Shown here in pieces: positions 1-5,759 of a stretch of 11,164 nt of DNA. Source of the stretch: Candidatus Brocadiales bacterium (GTDB taxonomy: Bacteria > Planctomycetota > Brocadiia > Brocadiales > Bathyanammoxibiaceae); contig JAUQZZ010000054.1 in NCBI GenBank assembly GCA_030586765.1, forward strand, positions 1 through 11,164. The letters run 5' to 3'. Within the stretch, counting starts at the first letter, position 1. The number at the start of each line of letters is the position of its first letter. The notes beneath the pieces were generated by a model. That model saw only the letters and a list, made by a program, of their open reading frames with translations, did no database searches and was not told the origin of the DNA. A program made the position numbers and the translations under genes.

Positions 1-1095
1 GTTAACGATAGTTATTTCTGCACCTCTCTCTCTAAGGCCAAAGGCCGCGGCGCGGGCGGCACCCCCGGCCCCTACCAGGGTAACCTTTTTCCCCTGGAGA
101 GACGAGCCCTTTTCTGCCAGGCCCTCCTCCAGTACCCTTACAGAGGCAGTGGAGTCTGTATTATAGCCTATAAGCCTGCCCTGTTGGTTAACTATCGTAT
201 TCACTGCGCCAATATCCCTGGCCAGGGGGTCAAGCCCATCCAGGAGGTTAATTATAGCCTCCTTATGGGGGATGGTGACGCTGTAGCCATGGACGTCTAG
301 GCACTTAAATTCCTTTATAAAGGTGGAAAGGTCCTGCACCTGAAAGGGTAGGTAGAGGGCGTTGAGGCCTTCCTTCCTGAAGACAGTATTGTGGAGGAGT
401 GGACTCAGGCTGTGGCCCACAGGATTTCCAATAAGGCCGTAGATGTCCGTTTCCCTATTTACCTTGAATACATGATAGACCTCGAGGAGTTCTCTGGCCG
501 TGAGCTGGCCAGGGGCAGACTCCTTCCCCTTATCTAGAGAGGCGAAGGTGAAGAAGCTCCCGAAGCTGGGGGCAAGGATTCGGCTTATCTGCCCTAGCTC
601 TCCCATGCAGAAGGCGGCGGTGAGGGTGGAGGCCTCTTCCAAGAGGCGAAGGACTCGAAGATTGTCCGTGATGTCCCTGGCAAAGGTGGCTATCTTTACT
701 ATGTGAGCCCCGGTGCTGGCCAATCTTGAGTGGATTTCTTTCAGGTTATTAGGGGTTTCTTTGAAGTTGTGATAGGAGACTATTATCTTGGCACCTGCCT
801 TTTCAACGAAGTCTCCTACGCTGTCGTGTTCAATGTCCACATATTCTACCCCCAGGTCTATGGCCTTCTCAAGGAGGGCAATCCTCTTGTTCTCGGGTCC
901 TTCAAACCTACCGCCCTCCCTTCTTGGTCTATTGGTGGCTATGAGGGGTTTGGGTTTTCGCTCCAAGAGCCTTTCTATATCAGGCTTTTCCATGTAGTCC
1001 AGGCGCAGTTCGAGGACGTCAGCCAGTTCAGAAGCAGTCTCCATATCCTGGATAGCTTCTTTAGTAGTTCTGGCAGTGATAGGGATACAAAACAT
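1..1095 (-). CDS. aroDE: Bifunctional 3-dehydroquinate dehydratase (type I) / shikimate dehydrogenase, 3' end cut by the window
   Basis: The fusion would catalyse two consecutive shikimate-pathway steps in the cytoplasm: dehydroquinate to dehydroshikimate, then NADPH-dependent reduction to shikimate. My translation gives 365 residues with no stop before the window edge. Residues about 1-215 are a type I dehydroquinase: H109 in SYHNF is the expected general base and K134 in VKIAT the Schiff-base lysine. Residues about 218 onward are shikimate dehydrogenase: NPVGHSLSP (S229, S231 for substrate), IPHKEA (catalytic K278), NTD (D314) and the NADP-binding GAGGAAR at 342-348. After NTD the usual glycines are replaced (STAS), a small oddity. 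The ATG at 1093-1095 is the only start after an in-frame TGA at 1108-1110. No Shine-Dalgarno is visible upstream. The gene is divergent from hicBA. The C-terminal NADP domain is missing only because the window ends. Confidence 0.95.
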   Translation of the reverse strand, partial: MFCIPITARTTKEAIQDMETASELADVLELRLDYMEKPDIERLLERKPKPLIATNRPRREGGRFEGPENKRIALLEKAIDLGVEYVDIEHDSVGDFVEKAGAKIIVSYHNFKETPNNLKEIHSRLASTGAHIVKIATFARDITDNLRVLRLLEEASTLTAAFCMGELGQISRILAPSFGSFFTFASLDKGKESAPGQLTARELLEVYHVFKVNRETDIYGLIGNPVGHSLSPLLHNTVFRKEGLNALYLPFQVQDLSTFIKEFKCLDVHGYSVTIPHKEAIINLLDGLDPLARDIGAVNTIVNQQGRLIGYNTDSTASVRVLEEGLAEKGSSLQGKKVTLVGAGGAARAAAFGLRERGAEITIVN

Positions 1096-1101
1096 AGTAG
1101 T

Positions 1102-1130
1102 ACTATATCATAAAGAAATACAAGTATCCA
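1102..1130 (-). promoter_or_regulatory. Candidate aroDE promoter, nearly leaderless
   Basis: On the minus strand, TGGATA (1130-1125; 4 of 6 to TTGACA) is separated by 17 nt from TATAGT (1107-1102; 5 of 6 to TATAAT). Transcription would start about seven bases on, at or next to the ATG at 1095. The aroDE mRNA would then have essentially no 5' leader, which fits the missing Shine-Dalgarno. An overlapping TATGAT (1112-1107) has no convincing -35. It lies back to back with the hicBA promoter. Confidence 0.35.
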
Positions 1131-1134
1131 CCCA

Positions 1135-1163
1135 TTGACACGGCCCACCCAAGATGCTACCTT
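1135..1163 (+). promoter_or_regulatory. hicBA promoter (TTGACA, extended -10)
   Basis: A perfect -35 TTGACA (1135-1140) is followed after exactly 17 nt by TACCTT (1158-1163). The -10 itself matches only 3 of 6, but it is preceded by TGC (1155-1157), giving an extended -10 of TGnTAnnnT form. Transcription would start near 1170 and leave a leader of about 40 nt containing a strong AGGAGGT Shine-Dalgarno at 1192-1198. Confidence 0.55.
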
Positions 1164-1209
1164 AAGCAATGAAAAAATGCGAAATCCGTGTAGGAGGTAA
1201 TTACACAAG

Positions 1210-1413
1210 ATGTTGAAATATTTCACTCTAGAGTATTGGATAGACGAAGGCTGGTATGTGGGAAGACTAAAGGAGGTTCCAGGGGTATTCAGCCAAGGAA
1301 AATCTTTAAAGGAATTAGAAGAAAATATTCGAGATGCTTACCAGATGATGCTTGAGGAAGAGCTTCCACCTCGTGCCGATGTTAAGGTAAAAGAAGTAGG
1401 AATAGAGGTGTGA
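1210..1413 (+). CDS. hicB: HicB-family antitoxin, short form
   Basis: This 67-residue protein matches the HicB / UPF0150 fold: YFTLEYWIDEGWYVGRL, the turn VPGVFSQGKSLKELEENI, and a closing acidic helix (YQMMLEEELP). HicB antitoxins bind and neutralise HicA, the mRNA-cleaving toxin encoded next to it. The protein ends after the partial RNase-H-like domain and lacks the C-terminal helix-turn-helix or ribbon-helix-helix domain of full-length HicB. It therefore probably cannot repress its own promoter by direct DNA binding (inference). The start is fixed by AGGAGGT at 1192-1198, 11 nt before the ATG. The last four bases overlap the hicA start. The pair is the only plus-strand unit in the left part of the window, convergent to leuA and divergent from aroDE. 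Confidence 0.88.
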   Translation: MLKYFTLEYWIDEGWYVGRLKEVPGVFSQGKSLKELEENIRDAYQMMLEEELPPRADVKVKEVGIEV

Positions 1414-1589
1414 AACGAAGGGAGCTTATCCGTGAGCTAGAGAAGGCAGGATGTTACTTAAACCGACACGGTGGAAAGCACGACATATATGTTAATCCAA
1501 AGAACGGGAGAAAAGCGCCTATTCCTCGCCATAGGGAAATTAAAGAAAGCCTCTGTGAATTAATTAAAAAACAGCTTGGAATTAAGTAA
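1410..1589 (+). CDS. hicA: HicA-family mRNA interferase toxin, GTG start
   Basis: A 59-residue HicA (YcfA) toxin read from the GTG at 1410-1412, which overlaps the hicB stop as GTGA. HicA folds as a small double-stranded-RNA-binding-like domain and cleaves mRNA when free of HicB. The N-terminal helix (KRRELIRELEKAGC) is followed by RHGGKHDIYV, where H24 occupies the catalytic position of the usual GSHHIY motif. Next come a basic hairpin and IPRHREIK, the conserved PRH segment, then a C-terminal helix ending LGIK. The reading frame is intact with all family landmarks, so the toxin is probably functional. The 4-nt overlap and lack of a separate Shine-Dalgarno suggest translation coupled to hicB, keeping antitoxin in excess. 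The antitoxin-first order is opposite to E. coli hicAB. Confidence 0.87.
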   Translation: MKRRELIRELEKAGCYLNRHGGKHDIYVNPKNGRKAPIPRHREIKESLCELIKKQLGIK

Positions 1590-1613
1590 GTTCCCACCTG
1601 ACTTATTGGGAAC
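1590..1613. terminator. Candidate bidirectional terminator hairpin between hicA and leuA
   Basis: GTTCCCA (1590-1596) and TGGGAAC (1607-1613) form a perfect 7-bp stem with a 10-nt loop. It exactly fills the 25-nt gap between the convergent hicA and leuA stop codons. No strong T-run follows on the plus strand; on the minus strand the following TTACTTAATT is moderately T-rich. Position is the main support. Confidence 0.4.
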
Positions 1614-1614
1614 C

Positions 1615-3153
1615 CTAGGTCTTCTGGCCAGGGGACTTTTGGGTCCTTTGAATCAGCTTATTTATGGCGTTAAGGTATGCCTTGGCGCTGGCCTCGATGA
1701 TGTCACAGCTCACGGCCCTTCCCCTGAGGAGCTCTCCGTTCACCTCTACCTCCACATTTACCTCCCCCAGGGCGTCTTTGCCGCTGGTGATGGCTCGGAC
1801 GTGATAGTCCAGTAACTTCCCTGGGACATCTGTTAGAAGGTCTATGGTCTTATAGAGGGCATCGATGGGACCATCGCCAATGGTAGCATTCTCTATTACC
1901 TTGTTATCCTTGGTGCGCAGCCTGACACTGGCAGTGGGTACGGTATTGGGGCCGCAGATAATGTTTAGGCTTTCCAGGCGGAAGACAGGTGGTATCTCTT
2001 CCATAAGGTCTATAACAATGGCCTCGATGTCTGCATCGTGGATGGACTTCTTTTTATCGGCCAGGACCTTAAACTCGCGGAAGGCAACCTCCAGGTCCTC
2101 CTCTGAAAGGGCGTGGTCAAGGCCCAGCTCTTTTAGCCTTTCCAGGAAGGCCTTCCTCCCAGAGAGTTTTCCCAGGGGAAGCCGTGTCTTTTTGAGGCCT
2201 ATATCTTCGGGTTTTATAATCTCGTAGGTAGCCCTTTCCTTTATAATCCCATCCTGGTGTACCCCCGAAGAGTGGGCAAAGGCGTTTTCTCCTACGATGG
2301 CCTTGTTTCTCTGTACCCTGAGTCCTGTAAGGCTGCTCACCAGTCGGCTGGCGTTCATTATCTCTTTAGTGGCAATCCCTGTGGTATAGCTATAAAAGTC
2401 TTTACGGGTACGGAGGGCCATGACTACTTCTTCCAGGGAGGCATTTCCTGCCCTCTCGCCGATTCCATTAATGGTGCATTCTACCTGAGTGGCCCCTGCC
2501 TTTACTGCTGCCAGGCTATTGGCTACTGCCAGGCCCAGGTCGTTGTGGCAGTGGACACTCAAGACCACCTTACTTATGTTTTTTACCTCCCTTTTTAGGA
2601 ACCTGATTAGTTCGGCGAACTCCTCGGGCACAGCATACCCTACTGTATCAGGGATATTGATGGTGGTGGCGCCAGCATCAATCACAGTCTCCACCACCTC
2701 CTTGAGGAAGGGAGGCTCGGTCCTTGATGCATCCTCTGGAGAGAACTCTACGTCCTTTACGAAGCCCTTGGCATACTTTATTGCATGTGCAGCCAGCTTC
2801 AGAATCTCCTCCTTTGCCTTTTTTAATTTATGTTTTCTGTGTATCTCGGAGGTAGCGAGGAAGACGTGAATCCTGGGCTTTTCAGCCCCCTTTAGTGCCT
2901 GGGCGGCCCGTTCTATATCCCCTTCCAGGGCCCTGGCTAGGGCACATACTGTAACCCCCTTTATCTCCTCTGCTATAGATCTTACCGCATCAAAATCCCC
3001 CTGAGAGGCAATAGGGAACCCCGCCTCAATGACATCTACCCCCAGGAGGGCAAGCTGACGGGCTATCTGGAGTTTTTCCTGTATGTTCAGGGTTACTCCT
3101 GGGGATTGTTCACCGTCTCGGAGGGTGGTATCGAAGATTAATATCCTGCTCAT
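1615..3153 (-). CDS. leuA: 2-isopropylmalate synthase
   Basis: LeuA condenses acetyl-CoA with 2-ketoisovalerate to 2-isopropylmalate, the first committed step of leucine synthesis. The 512 residues match full-length bacterial LeuA. The catalytic TIM barrel starts at once with FDTTLRDGEQSPG (R12, D13, E15), then HCHNDLG (metal ligands H201 and H203) and GIGERAGN (231-237). The linker SGVHQDGI (296-303) precedes the C-terminal LeuA dimerisation domain (about 385-505), which normally carries the leucine feedback site. These landmarks favour LeuA over homocitrate or citramalate synthase. The ATG at 3151-3153 puts the barrel motif right at the N-terminus, as expected; no Shine-Dalgarno is obvious. 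It has its own promoter inside an inverted repeat just upstream and is separated from ilvC by the REP/transposase module. Confidence 0.96.
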   Translation of the reverse strand: MSRILIFDTTLRDGEQSPGVTLNIQEKLQIARQLALLGVDVIEAGFPIASQGDFDAVRSIAEEIKGVTVCALARALEGDIERAAQALKGAEKPRIHVFLATSEIHRKHKLKKAKEEILKLAAHAIKYAKGFVKDVEFSPEDASRTEPPFLKEVVETVIDAGATTINIPDTVGYAVPEEFAELIRFLKREVKNISKVVLSVHCHNDLGLAVANSLAAVKAGATQVECTINGIGERAGNASLEEVVMALRTRKDFYSYTTGIATKEIMNASRLVSSLTGLRVQRNKAIVGENAFAHSSGVHQDGIIKERATYEIIKPEDIGLKKTRLPLGKLSGRKAFLERLKELGLDHALSEEDLEVAFREFKVLADKKKSIHDADIEAIVIDLMEEIPPVFRLESLNIICGPNTVPTASVRLRTKDNKVIENATIGDGPIDALYKTIDLLTDVPGKLLDYHVRAITSGKDALGEVNVEVEVNGELLRGRAVSCDIIEASAKAYLNAINKLIQRTQKSPGQKT

Positions 3154-3165
3154 TTTGTTGCTACA

Positions 3166-3208
3166 TTAAGGTAGAAAACTATTATATATATTAATAATTC
3201 TACCTTAA
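3166..3208. repeat. Perfect 11-bp inverted repeat upstream of leuA (candidate operator)
   Basis: TTAAGGTAGAA (3166-3176) and its exact reverse complement TTCTACCTTAA (3198-3208) flank a 21-nt spacer made almost entirely of A and T. The repeat begins 13 nt upstream of the leuA ATG. The arms cover the -35 and the predicted start point of the leuA promoter, the layout expected for a dimeric repressor or activator site. A transcript hairpin is possible but would have a very large loop. Confidence 0.6.
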
Positions 3209-3209
3209 A
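3181..3209 (-). promoter_or_regulatory. Candidate leuA promoter
   Basis: On the minus strand, a perfect -10 TATAAT (3186-3181) lies 17 nt downstream of TTTAAG (3209-3204; 3 of 6 to TTGACA). The weak -35 inside one arm of the inverted repeat suggests an activator-dependent or repressible promoter. Predicted start is near 3174, giving a leader of only about 20 nt. Confidence 0.5.
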
Positions 3210-3305
3210 GTTCGGCAGGCTACAATCTATTTTGCTTACTTGTGGCGTGGTGTTCCAGAAGGCTTAGAGATTGATTTAATAATTAGGCTTCAAAGGTTAA
3301 CTTGT

Positions 3306-3337
3306 GCGCAGGGCAGCAAGCCCTGCGCTACCCGATA
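3306..3337 (-). repeat. REP-type hairpin, copy 1 (downstream of the metallopeptidase)
   Basis: On the minus strand this reads GTAG (3331-3328), CGCAGGGC, loop TTGCT, GCCCTGCG (3314-3307). A GTAG tetranucleotide just 5' of a GC-rich hairpin is the hallmark of repetitive extragenic palindromes mobilised by RAYT transposases. The 32 nt at 3306-3337 are identical to 4613-4644. It lies two bases past the metallopeptidase stop and may also act as a transcript-end hairpin. Confidence 0.8.
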
Positions 3338-3339
3338 TC

Positions 3340-4029
3340 CTACGCCCAGATTTCTTTTAATCTATTTTTGCAATATTCACAAAACTTTTCTGTAGGATAT
3401 ACCCAATTCATCGTACAGTTACGATTCGGCGGTGTGCTTCCCTCGCCATGATGGTAGCCAAGTCCACACATGTGGGCGAACTCATGCACTACGGCTTTTG
3501 GATGCGTCACTCGTAAGATTGTGAGACCGTAGCCACTTCCACAACCGTAGATGGCAGGTTCTTCCCCTTTAGTGGATAAAAATTCATATTTTCTTTCATC
3601 TACGATGAGTATAATTCCGTAGGTAAGCCTTTTGCATTCATGCCTTATCCTTGTTAGCTCAATATTTAATTTATCAAAATCAATTTCCTTTTTTATTCCT
3701 CTTGCTGTTACTGAATCTTCTAGCAGTTCCAAGAGGTAGGAGCGTTCTTCTTTAGTATCCCCATCCTCACATCTTAGTGGTAAATGGAAATCATTGATAA
3801 ACTTATTTACAACCTTAATAACGTTGTTCTTGGTAGTATCCGGGATACCCTCGGTACTAAAGACAAAGACCTCCCCACTCTCATCCCATTTATACGGAGG
3901 GTATTTACTATTGTCGTAATGGCCGCCAAAACGCCGCCAATTCTTGCCATGTCCTTCCACCTTTAAAGTCTCAAGATTTTTGCTTCTATTTTTCCTAATT
4001 GGGTAAGGCAGGGCTTGTTGCCCTGCCAT
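3340..4029 (-). CDS. Archaemetzincin-like zinc metallopeptidase
   Basis: A predicted 229-residue soluble protein with no evident signal peptide or membrane segment. Near the C-terminus it has HEFAHMCGLGYHH (H182, E183, H186, G189, H193/H194), a metzincin-type zinc site with E183 as expected catalytic base. It is followed by CTM (C205, M207) and CEYC (C217, C220). The order HExxHxxG, His, CxM, CxxC resembles archaemetzincins (peptidase family M54), but the third His is one residue later than in HExxHxxGxxH and the CxM-CxxC spacing is shorter. The first 170 residues I do not recognise beyond a charged, mostly helical character; substrate is unknown. The ATG overlaps the RAYT stop as TAATG, and residues 1-11 are encoded by the middle REP, so the true start may be later, for instance the GTG at V24. 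No Shine-Dalgarno is clear. Confidence 0.72.
   Translation of the reverse strand: MAGQQALPYPIRKNRSKNLETLKVEGHGKNWRRFGGHYDNSKYPPYKWDESGEVFVFSTEGIPDTTKNNVIKVVNKFINDFHLPLRCEDGDTKEERSYLLELLEDSVTARGIKKEIDFDKLNIELTRIRHECKRLTYGIILIVDERKYEFLSTKGEEPAIYGCGSGYGLTILRVTHPKAVVHEFAHMCGLGYHHGEGSTPPNRNCTMNWVYPTEKFCEYCKNRLKEIWA
4003..4027 (+). repeat. Inverted, diverged REP hairpin (middle copy)
   Basis: On the plus strand it reads GTAA (4003-4006), GGCAGGGC, loop TTGTT, GCCCTGCC (4020-4027). It is opposite in orientation to the two outer copies. Against them, the first stem pair is swapped from C-G to G-C on both sides, keeping eight perfect pairs; the loop has one change and the tetranucleotide is GTAA instead of GTAG. 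It underlies the start codon and first codons of the metallopeptidase gene. Confidence 0.75.
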
Positions 4030-4580
4030 TAGATGGGTATCAAAGTATCTAACCTATCAATGATTAATATGGAATTATCTTCCAAATAGTAATTTCTAAA
4101 ACTGGAATACTTCCAATCTGAAGGACTGCTGATCAGGCCTTTTCGCACAGGGTTCATATGAATATAGTCTAGTTTTTCTTTTAGCTTTTCTGGTAAGTAC
4201 AAGTTGAAGTCGTAAAAACGCCTTTGCCAAAGCGAGTACCTATGCCCTCGTTTACCTAATCTTTCAAGGCTCAATTGCGATAAGAGGCTAGAATTTTCTG
4301 CCTTCAGTAGGCCGAGCACCTTGAAGGCAATAGCGTGTTTAATATCTCTCATTACGTCAGAGATTTTTGTCTTATTCCTTAATCCTATCAACAAGTGAAA
4401 GTGGTCTGGCATTATAGTGTAGCCAAACAGATGGAAATTGTATTTATTTCTATAGAATTTTATTGCGTCAATAATGGCCATATTCCGTGAATCATTTACA
4501 AAGACTTGTGTGCGATTGTAAGAAGTAGTTGTAACAAAGTGTACATGGCCTTCTGTATTGTATCGTTTTGGATTGGCCAT
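4029..4580 (-). CDS. REP-associated tyrosine transposase (RAYT, Y1 family)
   Basis: A 183-residue single-strand DNA transposase related to IS200/IS605 TnpA. RAYTs cut and join REP hairpins. The N-terminus (RYNTEGHVHFVTTTSYNR) is typical of the family. The metal-binding HUH-type motif is MPDHFHLLI (H60, H62), and the catalytic tyrosine is Y139 in LDYIHMNPVRKGL, followed by the usual SDWKYSSFRNY block. Length and all motifs are intact, so it looks active. GTAG-type REPs flank it, at 4613-4644 upstream and an inverted copy at its 3' end, as expected for a RAYT and its cognate sites. Its TAA shares one base with the ATG of the metallopeptidase gene. No Shine-Dalgarno is seen. It interrupts an otherwise biosynthetic gene string. 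Confidence 0.92.
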   Translation of the reverse strand: MANPKRYNTEGHVHFVTTTSYNRTQVFVNDSRNMAIIDAIKFYRNKYNFHLFGYTIMPDHFHLLIGLRNKTKISDVMRDIKHAIAFKVLGLLKAENSSLLSQLSLERLGKRGHRYSLWQRRFYDFNLYLPEKLKEKLDYIHMNPVRKGLISSPSDWKYSSFRNYYLEDNSILIIDRLDTLIPI

Positions 4581-4612
4581 GACTAAAACATGATTAAGAA
4601 AGGATATTCTAC

Positions 4613-4644
4613 GCGCAGGGCAGCAAGCCCTGCGCTACCCGATA
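4613..4644 (-). repeat. REP-type hairpin, copy upstream of the RAYT gene
   Basis: Identical over 32 nt to 3306-3337 and in the same orientation: minus-strand GTAG (4638-4635), CGCAGGGC, loop TTGCT, GCCCTGCG (4621-4614). It lies 33 nt upstream of the RAYT start, in the 182-nt gap downstream of ilvC. The rest of that gap (4645-4762) holds only weak hairpins. Confidence 0.8.
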
Positions 4645-4762
4645 CTCTATCTTAAATGGTAGGTCAGACCTATGTACGAATCTTTTTAATGTATGGCAGA
4701 AGGAGTAAAAGGTAAATGGCCTCCAGTCGCGTCAAAGGGCCTCTACCCACCTTACAGGGGGA

Positions 4763-5758
4763 TTACTTCGCCTCTATCCACCCCATCTTTTTTCGGAGTT
4801 CCTTTCCTACCTTTTCAATAAGGAGGCCTTTTTCCTTGGCGCGGAGGGCTTCGAAACTGGGCCTGCCTATCTGATTCTCTAGTATCCATTCCTTAGCAAA
4901 CTGCCCACTCTGTATCTCCTGGAGGATCTTCTTCATCTCCTTCTTTGTCCTCTCATTGACAATTCTTGTGCCTCTGGTAAGGTCTCCATATTCTGCGGTG
5001 TTACTTACAACGCGCCTCATGTGGGTGAGACCCCCTTCGTAAAAGAGGTCTACGATAAGCTTGAGCTCGTGCATACATTCGAAGTAGGCCAGCTCTGGCT
5101 GGTAACCCGCCTCCACCAGGGTTTCAAAGCCCGCCTTAACCAGGGCAGAGACCCCTCCGCAGAGGACAGTCTGTTCGCCGAAAAGGTCTGTCTCAGTTTC
5201 CTCGGCAAAGGTGGTTTCAATCACCCCGGCCCTGGTTCCACCTATACCTTTGGCGTAGGCCAGGGCTGTGTCCTTGGCTTTCCCCGAGACGTCTTGATGT
5301 ACGGCTAGAAGGCAAGGCACGCCACCTCCTTTTTGATACTCGCTCCTCACCAGTTTTCCAGGTCCTTTTGGGGCCACCATTATTACATCCACGGTCTCAG
5401 GGGGGATTATCTGATGGAAGTGGATGTTAAACCCGTGGGAGAAGTTCAGGGTCTTTCCCTTCTTTAGGTGGGGCAGTATATGGAGGTTGTAGACCTGTGC
5501 CTGCACCTCATCGGGGAGTAGTATATGGATAATGTCACCGGCCTTTGCCGCCGCTTCAATGCCCACGGGTTTAAAACCGTGACTGGCTGCTAGGGAGGTG
5601 CTGGCCCCTTCGGGGCGAAGGCCTATTATTACCTTCGCTCCGCTGTCCCTCAGGTTCTGGGCCTGGGCCTGGCCTTGACTGCCGTAGCCTATAATGGAGA
5701 CTTTCTTTCCCTTTAAGTGATTGAGGTCTGCATCCTTCTCGTAGTATATCTTTGCCAT
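4763..5758 (-). CDS. ilvC: Ketol-acid reductoisomerase, class I
   Basis: IlvC isomerises and reduces acetolactate or acetohydroxybutyrate, the second common step of valine, leucine and isoleucine synthesis. The 331 residues fit the short class I enzyme. The Rossmann fold opens with IIGYGSQGQAQAQNLRDSG (22-40). Catalytic landmarks are H108 in SHGFNIHF, Mg ligands D191 and E195 in DLFGEQ, E227 and E231 in ECMHELK, and S252 in VSNTAEYGD. The cofactor loop after beta-2 reads LRPEGASTS, with E50 and G51 where class I enzymes usually have G and S; an acidic residue here could weaken binding of the NADPH phosphate, so NADH use is possible but unproven. The ATG follows the ilvH stop after one base, so the two are translationally coupled. 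It is the last gene of ilvBHC before the RAYT module. Confidence 0.97.
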   Translation of the reverse strand: MAKIYYEKDADLNHLKGKKVSIIGYGSQGQAQAQNLRDSGAKVIIGLRPEGASTSLAASHGFKPVGIEAAAKAGDIIHILLPDEVQAQVYNLHILPHLKKGKTLNFSHGFNIHFHQIIPPETVDVIMVAPKGPGKLVRSEYQKGGGVPCLLAVHQDVSGKAKDTALAYAKGIGGTRAGVIETTFAEETETDLFGEQTVLCGGVSALVKAGFETLVEAGYQPELAYFECMHELKLIVDLFYEGGLTHMRRVVSNTAEYGDLTRGTRIVNERTKKEMKKILQEIQSGQFAKEWILENQIGRPSFEALRAKEKGLLIEKVGKELRKKMGWIEAK

Positions 5759-5759
5759 T

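Larger units (their letters stand above)
3306..4644 (-). mobile_element. REP-bracketed RAYT / metallopeptidase module
   Basis: Two identical 32-nt REP sequences in the same orientation enclose a RAYT gene and a metallopeptidase gene, with a third inverted REP between them. RAYT flanked by REP at 4613-4644 and inverted REP at 4003-4027 is the typical arrangement of a RAYT locus. The peptidase gene and outer REP extend it by about 0.7 kb. A short stretch beside the hairpins is also shared: GATATCCTACGC follows copy 1 (3334-3345) and GATATTCTACGC precedes the right copy (4603-4614), suggesting remnants of tandem REPs. The module separates ilvC from leuA and looks more A+T-rich than both. Whether the whole block moves as one unit is inference. 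Confidence 0.55.

Noticed and set aside
975..1226. Minus-strand 83-codon frame overlapping the aroDE start and hicB
   Set aside because: It is out of frame with aroDE, whose catalytic motifs are intact, and shows no family features.
3190..3342. A plus-strand open frame (containing IYFAYLWRGVPEGLEID) running into REP copy 1
   Set aside because: It has no ATG or GTG start after the upstream TAA, no Shine-Dalgarno, no recognisable homology, and its second half is only translated REP. It could at most be a decayed gene fragment.
4660..4672. Short palindrome TAGGTC-A-GACCTA downstream of ilvC
   Set aside because: Six-base arms around one base cannot form a stable full hairpin, and it is not repeated or near a start.
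4746..4761. Bulged 6-bp hairpin directly after the ilvC stop as a terminator
   Set aside because: The loop is three bases, the stem is interrupted and no T-run follows. Possible but not supportable.
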